From NCBI GenBank assembly GCA_903879915.1, contig CAIRNJ010000042.1, positions 28,770-92,769 of the forward strand: a DNA stretch of 64,000 nt, written 5' to 3'. This DNA comes from an uncultured Elusimicrobia bacterium. GTDB taxonomy: Bacteria > Elusimicrobiota > Elusimicrobia > Elusimicrobiales > UBA9959. Below the pieces are notes generated by a model that saw only the letters and a program-made list of their open reading frames with translations, ran no database searches and was not told the origin of the DNA. A program made the position numbers and the translations under genes. Positions within the stretch are counted from its first letter, which is position 1, and every line of letters begins with the position of its first letter. Below, piece by piece: positions 25,416 to 34,867 of the stretch.

Positions 25416-26468
25416 CTAGATTCTCCGTATCTTGAAATTCCTGAAGTTAACGGCGTTCGTCAGCCATACCCTTACCCCTACGCGCGCGGGGGAGGGGTAC
25501 AGGTCGTTCTCTGCCTGGATGACCTGTTCTCCGTCGAGATAGCACTTTATGCTCCTTCCTTTTGCCTGCACTTTTAATTGATACCATTGGTTGGTCCGGG
25601 CTATCCGCAGCAGGGGCGGGACCAAACGCTCCCAGCCGGCTTCCGTCATCAGGGCAAGCTGGTTGCGCTGCTCATTTGACCCGTCGGAATACCATTCGTA
25701 CTGGTAAAAGCCCCCTTTCTCCGCGGTCCTGAATATCAGCCCGCCGGAGGACTCCATGCCGGTGAACATCATCTCTATGGAGGCCTCGAAGTCCCCGTAG
25801 ACGCTGTCCGTAAGAAATTTTTGATCGTGGCCGTAAAGCGTAAAAGCGTTCTCGGGCGCGGCCCAGGCAGGAGCGGGCGCCGGGGCAAAGGGAGCCTGTG
25901 CGGGCACGGGCCGGGGCCGCGCCTGTATTGCCGGCCGCGTCGTCCCGTGGGGCTCGGTTTCCCAGTCCACTGGGACCACGGCGGACGCCGCGGCGAGCAC
26001 CGCGCCGGTCTCTACGCGCACCAGCCTGGCGTTAACTTCGATATTCCCGTTCTTTACGCGGTAAAGACTGCCGGTAACGACCTCGCCCGCCCCGAGCATT
26101 TTGCCGAGGCTGTAGATGGAATCCGGGTCCATAATACCCGAACGCTGCAGGCGGAGTTCTTCCAGCATCTTCCGGAGCAGGGCGCGTTCCACCAGCTGCA
26201 TCCCGCTTTTCTGCGTCATACGGGTCAATACCCGTTCCGATATTATATCCCCGTCCGCGGATCCCGCGCGGTCGGAATAAAAGAAAGGCAGCACCGCCAC
26301 TTTGCAGTCGGCTTTTTTGTCGTGGCCCGTGGAAAGTTTTTCGGCGATAAAATCCAATGGGTCTCCGTAAAGCGGGGCTAAAGCGTTCTTTTTCCGCACG
26401 TTCCCGTGACAGCCTGTAAAAAATATGAGACAGGCCGCGAGCAGCGACAGCGCATGTTTTTTTCTCAT
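25416..26468 (-). CDS. Lipoprotein with FlgO-like domain and DUF1080-like lectin fold
   Basis: A 350-residue lipoprotein with lipobox FFTGC. Residues ~55-175 match the FlgO/CsgG type fold: KVAVLPFFYSDRAG, ISERVLTRMTQKSGMQLVERALL, LGKMLGAGEVVTGSLYRV and EVNARLVRVETG. A Pro/Ala linker (~180-210) leads to a C-terminal domain (~215-350) with FEASIEMMFTGMESSGGLIFRT and WYQLKVQAKGRSIKCYLDGEQV, typical of the concanavalin-like 3-keto-disaccharide hydrolase/DUF1080 family. The join of an outer-membrane assembly domain to a glycan-binding fold is unusual. It is monocistronic with a terminator behind it and a twin hairpin before it. Confidence 0.82.
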   Translation of the reverse strand: MRKKHALSLLAACLIFFTGCHGNVRKKNALAPLYGDPLDFIAEKLSTGHDKKADCKVAVLPFFYSDRAGSADGDIISERVLTRMTQKSGMQLVERALLRKMLEELRLQRSGIMDPDSIYSLGKMLGAGEVVTGSLYRVKNGNIEVNARLVRVETGAVLAAASAVVPVDWETEPHGTTRPAIQARPRPVPAQAPFAPAPAPAWAAPENAFTLYGHDQKFLTDSVYGDFEASIEMMFTGMESSGGLIFRTAEKGGFYQYEWYSDGSNEQRNQLALMTEAGWERLVPPLLRIARTNQWYQLKVQAKGRSIKCYLDGEQVIQAENDLYPSPARVGVRVWLTNAVNFRNFKIRRI

Positions 26469-26576
26469 AGACCCCGCCCCTCCGCCGCTACCGCTTTTTC
26501 AGGTCTTGTATTATAGCGGTAGAGCCGCGGGTTCTGCAAATCATGGCGGGGTGCCTGCGGGCCGGCGGGAAATAGA

Positions 26577-26605
26577 ACGGCCCGGGAGTTAAGCTCCCGG
26601 GCCGT
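26577..26605 (-). terminator. Terminator-like hairpin behind the clostripain gene
   Basis: acggcccgggag (26577-26588) pairs with ctcccgggccgt (26594-26605). On the minus strand it is followed by TCTATTT, a weak T-tract. The stem is almost the same sequence as the terminator at 25361-25395, so the two hairpins look like copies of one element. Confidence 0.65.
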
Positions 26606-26624
26606 CTTGTCTGCCGGCCGCGCT

Positions 26625-28043
26625 TTACTTGCGCCACACGCCGTCGGCCCAGGTCACGAACTCGTCCCACTGCGAGGCCTGCGAAAGGGAGAGCTCGGGG
26701 TATTTGGTCTCGTAGATATCGTTCACCGCCGCGGGCAGCTCCTTTATTTTCATCGTCATGTTTATGGCTATGCCGCCTACTTTGGTGTAGTCGTAGCCGT
26801 TCTCGGCGTCCGCGTTCAGGCCCACGCTGCGCATCACCAGCTTCGTTTTTATGAAGTCCATCAGCGCCGAGGCGGCCTGCTTGGTCTCCTGCGCCGCCGC
26901 GTTCGCGCCCACTACGGCCGCGAAGTCGTAAAGGTCCACGTAAGGGGCAATCAGTTTTTTCTTGTCCTTGTCGGGGGCGAGGCTCGAGAACCGTACGGCC
27001 GACTCTATTGCCTTCTTCACGGCTTCGGCCTCGTTGTTGGCCATGGCGGCGTCGGCGAAAGCGCTCAGGTAGGGCGGCAGGTCATTGAGCGCCTGCGGGC
27101 GCACCGTGGAAAGGGTGGCGCCCACGCTGCCCAGCGGCACGTTCAGCGGGCCGATGATGTGCATGCCGTCGGCCATGAACTGGCGGTACCAGCTCATCAT
27201 GAAATCGCTGAGCTGTTCGCTGGTGAAGGCCGGGTCGGCGTTCATGAAGTTCAGCAGCTTCTCGTAGTCGAAGCCCTGCGCCAGCATGGTCTCTTCGGAG
27301 CCCAGTATCAGGCCGGTATAGTCTTTGACCTCGTAGCCGATCTCGGCCATCTGCATCAGGCAGGCGTTCATGGCGAACACGTCGACATAGCCCGAAGTTT
27401 TCAGGATCTCGCCCAGCTGTTTCGTGCGCACGTAGTTCTTGGTCTCGTCGTCGAACAGGATGCCTTTCTGTTCGGCGCCGGTGCCGGCGGTCTGCAGCTT
27501 CTGGCTGGGGTCTATCCAGCCCAGGCCGTGGTTCCAGAGCACCAGCATATAATGCCTGGCGGGGAATTCCGTCTTCGCCCATTTTACGAACTCTATCACG
27601 CGCTTATAGTCGCCCATGTCGGCGGCGGGATACTCGCCGTAAACCGTTTCGCCCGAATTCAGGAAGCCGCTTTTCTGTATCAGCAGGCGGCGCGAGCCTT
27701 TGCCTTTTATGCCGTGTTCTACCACCACGTTGACCGCGCCGGTGGTGCCCACTTTTTTCATCTCGGCGATGTCCTGGACCGCGAATTTGCCGGTAAGGCC
27801 CAGCAGCTGGCTGTCGCTCAGGTTGTTCTTGGCGTTCATGAACACCATCACGGTCCATTCTTTGGTCGTTTTTGCCTGGGGTTTAGGCGGGTTTGTGAAA
27901 TCGAAAAGCCCTTTGTCTGCGCCCGCGGAGTTTATATCGGCGGCGCGCACGGCGTTCAGGCTGAAATCCTGGGCCTTCAGGGCGGAGCTGCCGAGAAGAA
28001 CGAAAGAGACGGCCAGCGAGGCCAGTTTTAAAGGTTTATTCAT
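26625..28043 (-). CDS. Exported clostripain-like C11 cysteine peptidase
   Basis: A 472-residue protein with a signal peptide (LASLAVSFVLLGSSALKAQ) and one peptidase C11 domain. The caspase-like fold is shown by WTVMVFMNAKNNL, the catalytic His172 in VLWNHGLGW and Cys228 in FAMNACLMQMAEI. Clostripains cut after arginine and often mature by self-cleavage; the specificity here is inferred only. It is single, with a terminator hairpin 20 nt behind its stop. The 203-nt gap upstream (28044-28246), shared with the divergent M3 peptidase gene, is AT-rich near both ends but shows no clear promoter pair. This is the second clan CD-type peptidase in the window after the TPR-CHAT protein. Confidence 0.9.
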   Translation of the reverse strand: MNKPLKLASLAVSFVLLGSSALKAQDFSLNAVRAADINSAGADKGLFDFTNPPKPQAKTTKEWTVMVFMNAKNNLSDSQLLGLTGKFAVQDIAEMKKVGTTGAVNVVVEHGIKGKGSRRLLIQKSGFLNSGETVYGEYPAADMGDYKRVIEFVKWAKTEFPARHYMLVLWNHGLGWIDPSQKLQTAGTGAEQKGILFDDETKNYVRTKQLGEILKTSGYVDVFAMNACLMQMAEIGYEVKDYTGLILGSEETMLAQGFDYEKLLNFMNADPAFTSEQLSDFMMSWYRQFMADGMHIIGPLNVPLGSVGATLSTVRPQALNDLPPYLSAFADAAMANNEAEAVKKAIESAVRFSSLAPDKDKKKLIAPYVDLYDFAAVVGANAAAQETKQAASALMDFIKTKLVMRSVGLNADAENGYDYTKVGGIAINMTMKIKELPAAVNDIYETKYPELSLSQASQWDEFVTWADGVWRK

Positions 28044-28246
28044 TGTATTTCCTTATCGCGAAGCGTAAATATCCAGTATATAGTTTAAATCTAAAATAGT
28101 ATCCGTTAATAGAGACTAAAGTCCCGCAAAGATCCGCTTTAAGGCCTATTCCGGGCATGGGCCCCCGCCAGGCCGCCGCTTTATAAAGGCGAAGTAAATT
28201 ATTTTGATACAATATTACCTGAACAACCCGCGTTATTGGAGGCGTC

Positions 28247-30193
28247 ATGTCGAAAGCCCCGGAATTTTCGTACACCCCTGAACAGGTCAGGGCCCTTTCT
28301 GAAAACCTGATCAAGGACCTGGAAGAGAAGCTCGGGGTCCTGGCGAACATTCCCGGCCCCCAGCGCAATTTCCGCAATACCATGCTGGCTTTCGAGAACG
28401 CCGTCACCGGCTTCGGCGAGGCCGTGCAGGTCCAGATCTTCCTCGCTTACGTTTCAGGCGACGCCGAACTGCGCAAGGCCGCGCAGGAGCTGGAGCTGAA
28501 GATCAGCCAGTACTCGGTCGACCTGTTCACGCGCGAGGACGTTTTCAGGGCGCTCACCGAGTATTCCGATAAGGGCGAGAAGCTGGACCCCGTGGATGCG
28601 CGCCTGCTGGAAAAAACGCTGCTGGATTTCAGGCACAACGGCCTGGGCCTCGAGCCGCGCGCCCGCAACCGGGTGAAGAAACTTAAAAAAGAGCTGATAG
28701 GCCTGGAGCTTAAATTCTCGCAGAACCTGCGCGAGGTCGGTGACGCGCTGGAAGTGTCGGAAGACGAGCTGAAAGGCCTGCCGGCCGATTTCAAAGCGCG
28801 CCTGCGGCGCAGCGAAGCCGGGAAATACCTGGTGACCATGGACTACCCGGATTATATGCCGTTCATGGACAACGCCGATAGCGGCGACGCCCGCCGCCGG
28901 CTGGAGATGATGTACAACCGGCGCTGCGTGCCGGGCAACATTGAACTGATGGAGGCCGCCATACAGCTGCGGCGCAAGATCTCAAAACTTCTGGGCTACC
29001 CCACTTTTGCCGACTACGTGCTGGCCGACCGCATGGCCGCCAACAGCGGCAACGTGTCCGCTTTCCTCGAGCGCACCCGCGTGAAGCTGGTGAAAAAAGG
29101 CAGGAAGGAACTGCGCGAGCTGGGCAAGCTGAAGGGCGGGGAAGACAGGACCATCAGTTCCTGGGACTGGCGCTATTACGTCAACCTGCTGAAAAAAACG
29201 AAATACTCCATAGACCACGAAAAAATAAAGGAATATTTCCCGCTGGAGACCGTGGTTAAAGGCATGTTCGAGGTTTTCGGTGGTGTGTTCGGCGCGAGCT
29301 TCGTGCCGGCCCCGCTGCCGGTCTGGCACGGCGACGTGCGCGCCTACGAAGTGAAGAACCCGGACGGTTCGCTGGCGGCCTATTTCTATTTCGACCTGTT
29401 CCCGCGCGACGGCAAGTACAAGCACGCCGCCTGTTTCGGGCTGCGCGGCGGCCGGGAGCTCGAGGACGGCGCCTACGAGCTGCCGGCGGCCGCTATCGTG
29501 GGCAATTTTCCGGCGCCTTCCGGGGGGAACCCGGCGCTGCTTAAGTTCGCCGACGTGGTCACGCTGTTCCACGAATTCGGGCACGTTACGCATAATATCT
29601 TCACCCGGTCCAAATACGGCAAGTTCTCCGGCACCAGCGTGTCGCGGGACTTCGTCGAGGTGCCCTCCAAGATGCTGGAGAACTGGGCCTATGACCCCGC
29701 GGTGCTCCGGCGCATTTCCGGGCATTATAAGAATCCCGGCGAGAAGCTGCCGGAAGCGCTGATAAAGAAGATCATTGAGGCCAGGAACATGGATTCCGGG
29801 CTGGGCTATCTGCGCCAGGTGTTCCTGAGCGCGGTGGACATGCGCTACCATACCGCCCGCGGCAAAGTGGACACCACGGGGCTTTACGGGAAGCTGCGGA
29901 AAAAGATCTCCCTTATCCCGCTGAGCCCGGAGAATTATCCGCAGGCTAATTTCGGGCACCTGATGGGCGGCTACGAGGCCGGCTATTACAGCTACCTGTG
30001 GTCGGAGGTGATAGCCGCGGACCTCTTCGGCGCGTTCGAGGCCGCGGGGGTGATGAACCCGGAGGCGGGGGCGAAATACAGGGAGCTTATCCTGGCCCCG
30101 GGCCGCAGCTTCGACGAAGCCGGGCAGGTGCGGAAATTCCTGGGCCGGCCGGCCGCGGAAGACGCGTTCCTGAAAAGCATAGGAGCAGCGTGA
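28247..30193 (+). CDS. M3 family oligopeptidase
   Basis: A 648-residue zinc metallopeptidase of the thimet oligopeptidase family, with no signal peptide, so cytoplasmic. The zinc motif HEFGH (His442, Glu443, His446) lies in a block TLFHEFGHVTHN, with the third ligand expected in SRDFVEVPSKMLENW. The C-terminal FGHLMGGYEAGYYSYLWSEV is typical of the family. Length (~650-680) is normal. A GGAGG box lies 7 nt before the ATG at 28247. It recycles short peptides. Its stop overlaps the GTG start of the next gene by 4 nt, so they are translationally coupled. Confidence 0.93.
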   Translation: MSKAPEFSYTPEQVRALSENLIKDLEEKLGVLANIPGPQRNFRNTMLAFENAVTGFGEAVQVQIFLAYVSGDAELRKAAQELELKISQYSVDLFTREDVFRALTEYSDKGEKLDPVDARLLEKTLLDFRHNGLGLEPRARNRVKKLKKELIGLELKFSQNLREVGDALEVSEDELKGLPADFKARLRRSEAGKYLVTMDYPDYMPFMDNADSGDARRRLEMMYNRRCVPGNIELMEAAIQLRRKISKLLGYPTFADYVLADRMAANSGNVSAFLERTRVKLVKKGRKELRELGKLKGGEDRTISSWDWRYYVNLLKKTKYSIDHEKIKEYFPLETVVKGMFEVFGGVFGASFVPAPLPVWHGDVRAYEVKNPDGSLAAYFYFDLFPRDGKYKHAACFGLRGGRELEDGAYELPAAAIVGNFPAPSGGNPALLKFADVVTLFHEFGHVTHNIFTRSKYGKFSGTSVSRDFVEVPSKMLENWAYDPAVLRRISGHYKNPGEKLPEALIKKIIEARNMDSGLGYLRQVFLSAVDMRYHTARGKVDTTGLYGKLRKKISLIPLSPENYPQANFGHLMGGYEAGYYSYLWSEVIAADLFGAFEAAGVMNPEAGAKYRELILAPGRSFDEAGQVRKFLGRPAAEDAFLKSIGAA

Positions 30194-31173
30194 AAGCCAG
30201 ACTTTCCATTATCGCGGGGCTCCTGGTAGGCGCCGGGCTCTTTTACCTGGCGTTCCGGAACATTAATTTCGGCGAGCTGCTGGAGATCTGCCGCGGCGCG
30301 AATTCCCTGTATCTCGTCCCGCTTTTCTTTACCGTAGTGGCGGAGCTTTTTTTAAGGGGCGTGAAGTGGAAGCTGCTGCTCGATCCCGCGCGGCCGGTGC
30401 GCGCCTGGGACGCCTTCCGCCTTGAGGCCGCGGGCCTGGCGCTGAACAATATCCTGCCGCTGCGCCTGGGCGAGATAGTGCGCGGCACCTCCGGGGCGAA
30501 GCTTTTCGAGATCCCCGTAATGACGGTCTTCGCCACCATCCTGGTGGAGCGGGCCCTGGATACGATAGTGCTGCTGATCCTGGCGTTCGCGGCGGCCTCG
30601 CTGGGCGGCCTCACCGGGGGCTTCCTGGACCGCTGGACGTATCTGTGGCCGGTGATCGCGGCGCTGGCGGCCGCGGTGTTCGGCCTCGTGTTCGTGGATG
30701 AGATAGTTTCACACCAGTTCTTCTCCGGGTTTTTCGAAAGGTTCCCCCGGGTTAAAAAAATGCTCGGCCACCTGGCGCTGGGCGTGCGGGCCTTTCATTC
30801 TTTCAGGGGCGCCGTATCGCTGTTCGTGGTGGCGGTCGCGCAGTGGCTGCTGGACGCGCTGACTTTCTTCTGGATGGCGAAAGCGTTCTCGATAGGCCAC
30901 GTGATCGGCGCGGCTAAAAGCGTTATCCTGATCTTTACCGCCGCGGTCGCCTGTTCGGTGCCCGGCATGCCCGGCTTTTTCGGCAATTTCGAGGCCACCA
31001 TCGCCAGGGTCGTAACGGCCTGGGGTGTGCCGAAGGAGACCAGCCTCGCCTTTGCGGCCTACGGGCATGTGGCCGGGTACGTCACAGTGACCACCATCGG
31101 CCTGGTGTTCGCTTATCAGATGGGGCATTCGCTGGGCCGGATCTGGACCCAGTTCAGCGGCGAAAAAAAATAG
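30190..31173 (+). CDS. LPG synthase-like membrane protein (UPF0104)
   Basis: A 327-residue protein with about eight membrane helices and a family-typical LFLRGVKWKLLL and NNILPLRLGEIVRG, matching the lysylphosphatidylglycerol synthase transmembrane domain family. It lacks the C-terminal aminoacyl-transferase domain, as in many members next to glycosyltransferase genes. I start at GTG 30190, with AGGAG upstream and a 4-nt overlap with the M3 stop. Being followed by GT4 and asparagine synthetase genes, it probably takes part in glycan or lipid-linked sugar handling at the inner membrane. Confidence 0.85.
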   Translation: MKARLSIIAGLLVGAGLFYLAFRNINFGELLEICRGANSLYLVPLFFTVVAELFLRGVKWKLLLDPARPVRAWDAFRLEAAGLALNNILPLRLGEIVRGTSGAKLFEIPVMTVFATILVERALDTIVLLILAFAAASLGGLTGGFLDRWTYLWPVIAALAAAVFGLVFVDEIVSHQFFSGFFERFPRVKKMLGHLALGVRAFHSFRGAVSLFVVAVAQWLLDALTFFWMAKAFSIGHVIGAAKSVILIFTAAVACSVPGMPGFFGNFEATIARVVTAWGVPKETSLAFAAYGHVAGYVTVTTIGLVFAYQMGHSLGRIWTQFSGEKK

Positions 31174-31203
31174 GCCGGGCGGCGGGTTATCAGGGAATGA
31201 GCT

Positions 31204-32367
31204 ATGGGCGGCAAAATAAACTCGGTGCTGATGATAAGCCAGACTTTTTACCCGGTGCTGGGGGGCGCCGAGAAGCAGGCTTTCGAGCTTTCGAAAGCGC
31301 TGGTGAAAAAGGGCGTGAAGGTTTCCGTGATAACGCGCCGCCCGCCGGGGCTGCCGGCGCGGGAAACGCTGGAGGGCGTGAAGATAACGCGGTTCTGCGT
31401 TTTCGGTTCCGGCGCGCTGGATTCCCTGGTTTTCCTGCTGAAGGTTTTTTTCTATATGCTGGCGCACCGCGCGGATTACGATGCCGCGCACGTGCACCTG
31501 GCGTCCTCGCCCGGGGTGGCCGCGGTGCTGGCCGGCCGGCTGACCGGGAAAAAAGTGGTGATCAAGCTCGGCCGCGGCCGCGGTCTCGACGAGCTCACCC
31601 TTTCGCGGAGAACTTTTCTCGGCCGGCTGAAGCTTAAATTCTTCTGTCTCTCCGGGCCGGAAGTGCTGGTGCTCAGCCGCGAGGCATATGAGTGGCTGAA
31701 GAGCAGCCCCGAGTTCCGGGGCCTGAAGCCGCGCCTGTTCCGCAACGGTGTGGACACCGGGCGCTATACGCCGCCGCTGTACCACGAGAAGATAGCCGCC
31801 AAGGCCGCGGTGGGGCTGGAGAACGAAACGGTGTTCCTGGCCGTCGGGCGCCTGGTGCCGGAGAAAAGGCTGCGGGAATTCGTGGAGCTGTGGGCGGAGC
31901 TGCTGGCCGAGGCCCCGGCTGCGCGCAAGGTCCGCCTGGTGATAGTTGGCAAAGGCCCGGAAGAGAATAATTTAAAGGACGCCGTGGCCAAGCTCGGCGT
32001 GGGCGCCAGCGTCACGCTGGCCGGCCCCAAGGACGACCTGCTGCCCTATTACCGGGCGGCGGACGTGTTCGTGCTGCCGTCGCTCACCGAGGGCATGTCC
32101 AATTCCATGCTGGAAGCCATGGCGACCGGCGTGGCCATCATGGCCAGCCGCGTGGACGGCGCCAAAGACGCGGTGGCCGACGGCGAGAGCGGCGTCCTGT
32201 TCGACCCGCTGAACCCGGCCGAGATAAAGCAATGCCTGCGCCGGTTCCTGGCCGACCGCGGCCTGGCGCTGCGGATGGGCGAGAAGGCCAGGGCGGCCGC
32301 GGTGGAGCGGTATTCCATGGCCCGCGTGGCCGACGAAGTTATGAAAATTTACGAGGGGCAGGACTGA
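31204..32367 (+). CDS. Glycosyltransferase family 4
   Basis: A 387-residue GT-B enzyme. The N-terminal domain has the acceptor-side glycine loop PVLGGAEKQAFELS, and the C-terminal domain shows AVGRLVPEKRLREF, VIVGKGPEENNL and LPSLTEGMSNSMLEAMA with the EX7E-type donor site. It should move a sugar from an activated nucleotide onto a lipid or glycan on the cytoplasmic face. It lies 30 nt behind the LPG-synthase-like gene and 3 nt before asnB. Donor and acceptor unknown. Confidence 0.9.
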   Translation: MGGKINSVLMISQTFYPVLGGAEKQAFELSKALVKKGVKVSVITRRPPGLPARETLEGVKITRFCVFGSGALDSLVFLLKVFFYMLAHRADYDAAHVHLASSPGVAAVLAGRLTGKKVVIKLGRGRGLDELTLSRRTFLGRLKLKFFCLSGPEVLVLSREAYEWLKSSPEFRGLKPRLFRNGVDTGRYTPPLYHEKIAAKAAVGLENETVFLAVGRLVPEKRLREFVELWAELLAEAPAARKVRLVIVGKGPEENNLKDAVAKLGVGASVTLAGPKDDLLPYYRAADVFVLPSLTEGMSNSMLEAMATGVAIMASRVDGAKDAVADGESGVLFDPLNPAEIKQCLRRFLADRGLALRMGEKARAAAVERYSMARVADEVMKIYEGQD

Positions 32368-32370
32368 ACT

Positions 32371-34281
32371 ATGTGCGGCATCTGCGGCATCTATAACTAC
32401 GGCTCGACGCAGCCCGTCACGCGGGAGGCGCTGAAGGCCGTCAACGACCTGCTCATCCACCGCGGCCCCGACGCCGAGGGCTTCTACACCGCGGGCGGCG
32501 TCGGCCTGGCCATGCGGCGGCTGTCCATCATCGACCTGTCCACCGGCAACCAGCCTATTACCAACGAGGACGGCTCGGCCTGGATAGTTTTCAACGGCGA
32601 GATCTATAATTTCCAGGAGCTGCGCGCCGGCCTGCAGGCGAAAGGCCACGTCTTCAAAACGAAGTCAGACACCGAAACGATCCTCCATCTTTACGAGGAG
32701 AAGGGAACGGAGTTCCCGAAGTATCTCCGCGGCATGTTCGCCGTGGCCATCTGGGACGTGAACCGGAAAAGGCTGGTGCTGGCCCGTGACCGCATCGGCA
32801 AGAAGCCGCTGTACTACGCGGTTACCCCGCATTGCCTGGCCTTCGCCTCGGAGCTGCGCGCGCTGCTGGCCGCCCCCGGCCTGCCCCGGGAAATAAACCC
32901 AGCGGCCATCGACGCCTATCTTACGCTGCAGTATATCCCCAGCCCCATGAGCGTGTTCAAAGGGATAAACAAACTCGAGCCGGCCTCGGTGCTGGTCTTC
33001 GAGAACGGCGCCGCCCGCTGCGAAAAATACTGGGACCTGCCGGTTGGCGAGCCGAAGCTTTCAGGCGCGAGCGTAGGCGAGCTGAAGGAGCGGCTTTGCG
33101 CGGAGCTGTCGGAGGCGGTGAAGATACGCCTGGTCTCCGAGGTGCCGCTGGGCGCTTTTCTGTCCGGCGGCATAGATTCCTCCATCGTGACGGCGCTGAT
33201 GGCGCGGCAGTCCGACGCGCCCGTAAAGACCTTTTCCATCGGCTTCAAGGAAGAGAAGTTCTCCGAGCTGGGCTACGCGCGGCAGGTGGCGCGGATGTAC
33301 GGCACCAAGCACACCGAATTCACCGTGGAAGCGAACATGGCGGACATGCTGGAGACGCTGGCCCGCAATTACGGCGAGCCTTACGCCGACCCCAGCGCGC
33401 TGCCGTCGTATTTCGTGTCGCGCGAGACGCGCCGGCACGTTACGGTGGCGCTCAACGGCGACGGCGGGGACGAGGCTTTCGGCGGCTACCTGCGCTACAC
33501 GGCCATGAAGGCCGAGCGGCTTATCTCGGGCGCGCCGGCCTGGCTGAAGAAGGCGGGGCTGCGGAGCATCCGCGGCTTTCCTAAGACCGCGCCGTTCGAT
33601 TTTTTCTGGCGGCTGGAGAAGTTCCTGCGGATGTCGCTTAAAGAGAACATCGAGGGCCGCTATCTTTCGGCCATGTCCTTCTTCAACCCGGAGGAGGCCT
33701 CCGGGCTTTACAGCGCGAAATTCACCGCCCTGCTCGGCGCCGACAGGAATTACGCGCAGCGCTACCTTTCCGGTTTTTTCGCGCGCACCGCCGGCGACGA
33801 CCTGCTTAACCGGCTGGTCTACACGGACATGCGGTCCTACCTGCCGGAATGCCTGATGACGAAGATGGACATAGCCTCCATGGCCAATTCGCTGGAGGCG
33901 CGGTCCCCTTTCCTGGACCAGAAGGTGCTGGAATTTGGTTTCCGCCTGCCGGGCAGCGTGAAGCTCAAGGGGCTGGGCGGCACCAAGTGGCTGCTGAAAG
34001 AGACCTTCCGGGACATGCTGCCGCCCGACATCTATAAGCGCGGCAAGATGGGTTTCGGCGTGCCGCTGGGGCCCTGGTTCCGCGGCGAACTGAAGGAGTA
34101 CTGGGCGGGGACCTGTCTTTCGGAGAAGGCGCTGGGCCGCGGTTATTTCAGGAAGGAAGAGCTGCTGCGTCTCTGGGACGAGCACCAGGGCGGCCGGCGC
34201 GACCACGGCTACAAGCTGTGGGCGCTGATGATGCTGGAGCTGTGGCACAGGCAGTTCGCGGACGATTTTAAAGTAGGCTAG
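32371..34281 (+). CDS. asnB: Asparagine synthase (glutamine-hydrolysing)
   Basis: A 636-residue class II glutamine amidotransferase plus synthetase. Cys2 in MCGICGIYN is the glutaminase nucleophile, RGPD and NGEIYNF complete that domain (~1-210). The synthetase half holds LSGGIDSSIVTAL, the PP-loop that binds ATP, and GDGGDEAFGGY. Many copies in glycan clusters amidate sugar acids or amino-acid substituents instead of making free asparagine, so the substrate may not be aspartate here. The gene is tightly packed with GT4 upstream and trmL downstream. Confidence 0.92.
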   Translation: MCGICGIYNYGSTQPVTREALKAVNDLLIHRGPDAEGFYTAGGVGLAMRRLSIIDLSTGNQPITNEDGSAWIVFNGEIYNFQELRAGLQAKGHVFKTKSDTETILHLYEEKGTEFPKYLRGMFAVAIWDVNRKRLVLARDRIGKKPLYYAVTPHCLAFASELRALLAAPGLPREINPAAIDAYLTLQYIPSPMSVFKGINKLEPASVLVFENGAARCEKYWDLPVGEPKLSGASVGELKERLCAELSEAVKIRLVSEVPLGAFLSGGIDSSIVTALMARQSDAPVKTFSIGFKEEKFSELGYARQVARMYGTKHTEFTVEANMADMLETLARNYGEPYADPSALPSYFVSRETRRHVTVALNGDGGDEAFGGYLRYTAMKAERLISGAPAWLKKAGLRSIRGFPKTAPFDFFWRLEKFLRMSLKENIEGRYLSAMSFFNPEEASGLYSAKFTALLGADRNYAQRYLSGFFARTAGDDLLNRLVYTDMRSYLPECLMTKMDIASMANSLEARSPFLDQKVLEFGFRLPGSVKLKGLGGTKWLLKETFRDMLPPDIYKRGKMGFGVPLGPWFRGELKEYWAGTCLSEKALGRGYFRKEELLRLWDEHQGGRRDHGYKLWALMMLELWHRQFADDFKVG

Positions 34282-34299
34282 CCGCCGGGCAAAAGTTAA

Positions 34300-34758
34300 A
34301 TGAAGATAGTCCTGATCAACCCCGACATCCCGTGGAACGCGGGCAATATAGGGCGCACCTGCGTGGCCACCGGCACGGAGCTCGCGTTCGTGGGCAAAAT
34401 GGGCTTCGAGCTGAGCGCGAAGGAGATACGCCGCTCCGGCCTGGATTACTGGCAGTTCCTGAAGTACTCGGTGCACGCCGATCTCGAGGCTTTCCTCGGC
34501 ACGCTGCCGGAAAACCCCTCGCTGCTGTTCTTCTCCACGAAGGGGGGGACGAATTACTGGCAGGCCCCGTACCGGGAGGATTCCTGCCTGGTGTTCGGGG
34601 CCGAGACCGCCGGCTTCCCGGACTGGATGTACGAGAAATACGCCGACCGGCTCTACAGGATACCTATGTGGTCGGACCGCGTCCGCTCGATAAATCTTTC
34701 CACGGCCGCCGGGATAGCTCTCTATGAGGGGCTGAGGCGGACCGGCAAGCCGGTATAG
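34300..34758 (+). CDS. trmL: tRNA (cytidine/uridine-34 2'-O) methyltransferase TrmL
   Basis: A 152-residue SPOUT methyltransferase, the usual TrmL size. INPDIPWNAGNIGRTC at the N-terminus and the trefoil-knot blocks LVFGAETAGFP and RIPMWSDRVRSINLSTAAGI are diagnostic. It methylates the 2'-OH of the wobble nucleotide in certain tRNA-Leu. It follows asnB after 18 nt, so it appears to ride in that transcript. It ends about 110 nt before the sugar cluster. Confidence 0.92.
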   Translation: MKIVLINPDIPWNAGNIGRTCVATGTELAFVGKMGFELSAKEIRRSGLDYWQFLKYSVHADLEAFLGTLPENPSLLFFSTKGGTNYWQAPYREDSCLVFGAETAGFPDWMYEKYADRLYRIPMWSDRVRSINLSTAAGIALYEGLRRTGKPV

Positions 34759-34807
34759 CGGTTTTACCGGGCGATAGCCCGTCGGTTCCCGGATATGCTT
34801 ATTGTGA

Positions 34808-34813
34808 TATAAT
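34808..34813 (+). promoter_or_regulatory. Candidate -10 box before the sugar cluster
   Basis: A perfect TATAAT lies in a strongly AT-rich stretch (34798-34835) in the 109-nt gap after trmL, about 55 nt upstream of the first cluster gene. No matching -35 box is evident at 17 nt. It is the only good candidate for a promoter of the 34.9-53 kb gene block. Confidence 0.4.
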
Positions 34814-34867
34814 ATTATTAAAATAATACATTATTGTCCGTTTTGATCCGTTTTTGTGCCGTTATCT

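Noticed and set aside
33061..34476. Minus-strand frame opposite asnB and trmL
   Set aside because: Both plus-strand genes are complete and conserved, and the antisense translation has no recognisable domain.
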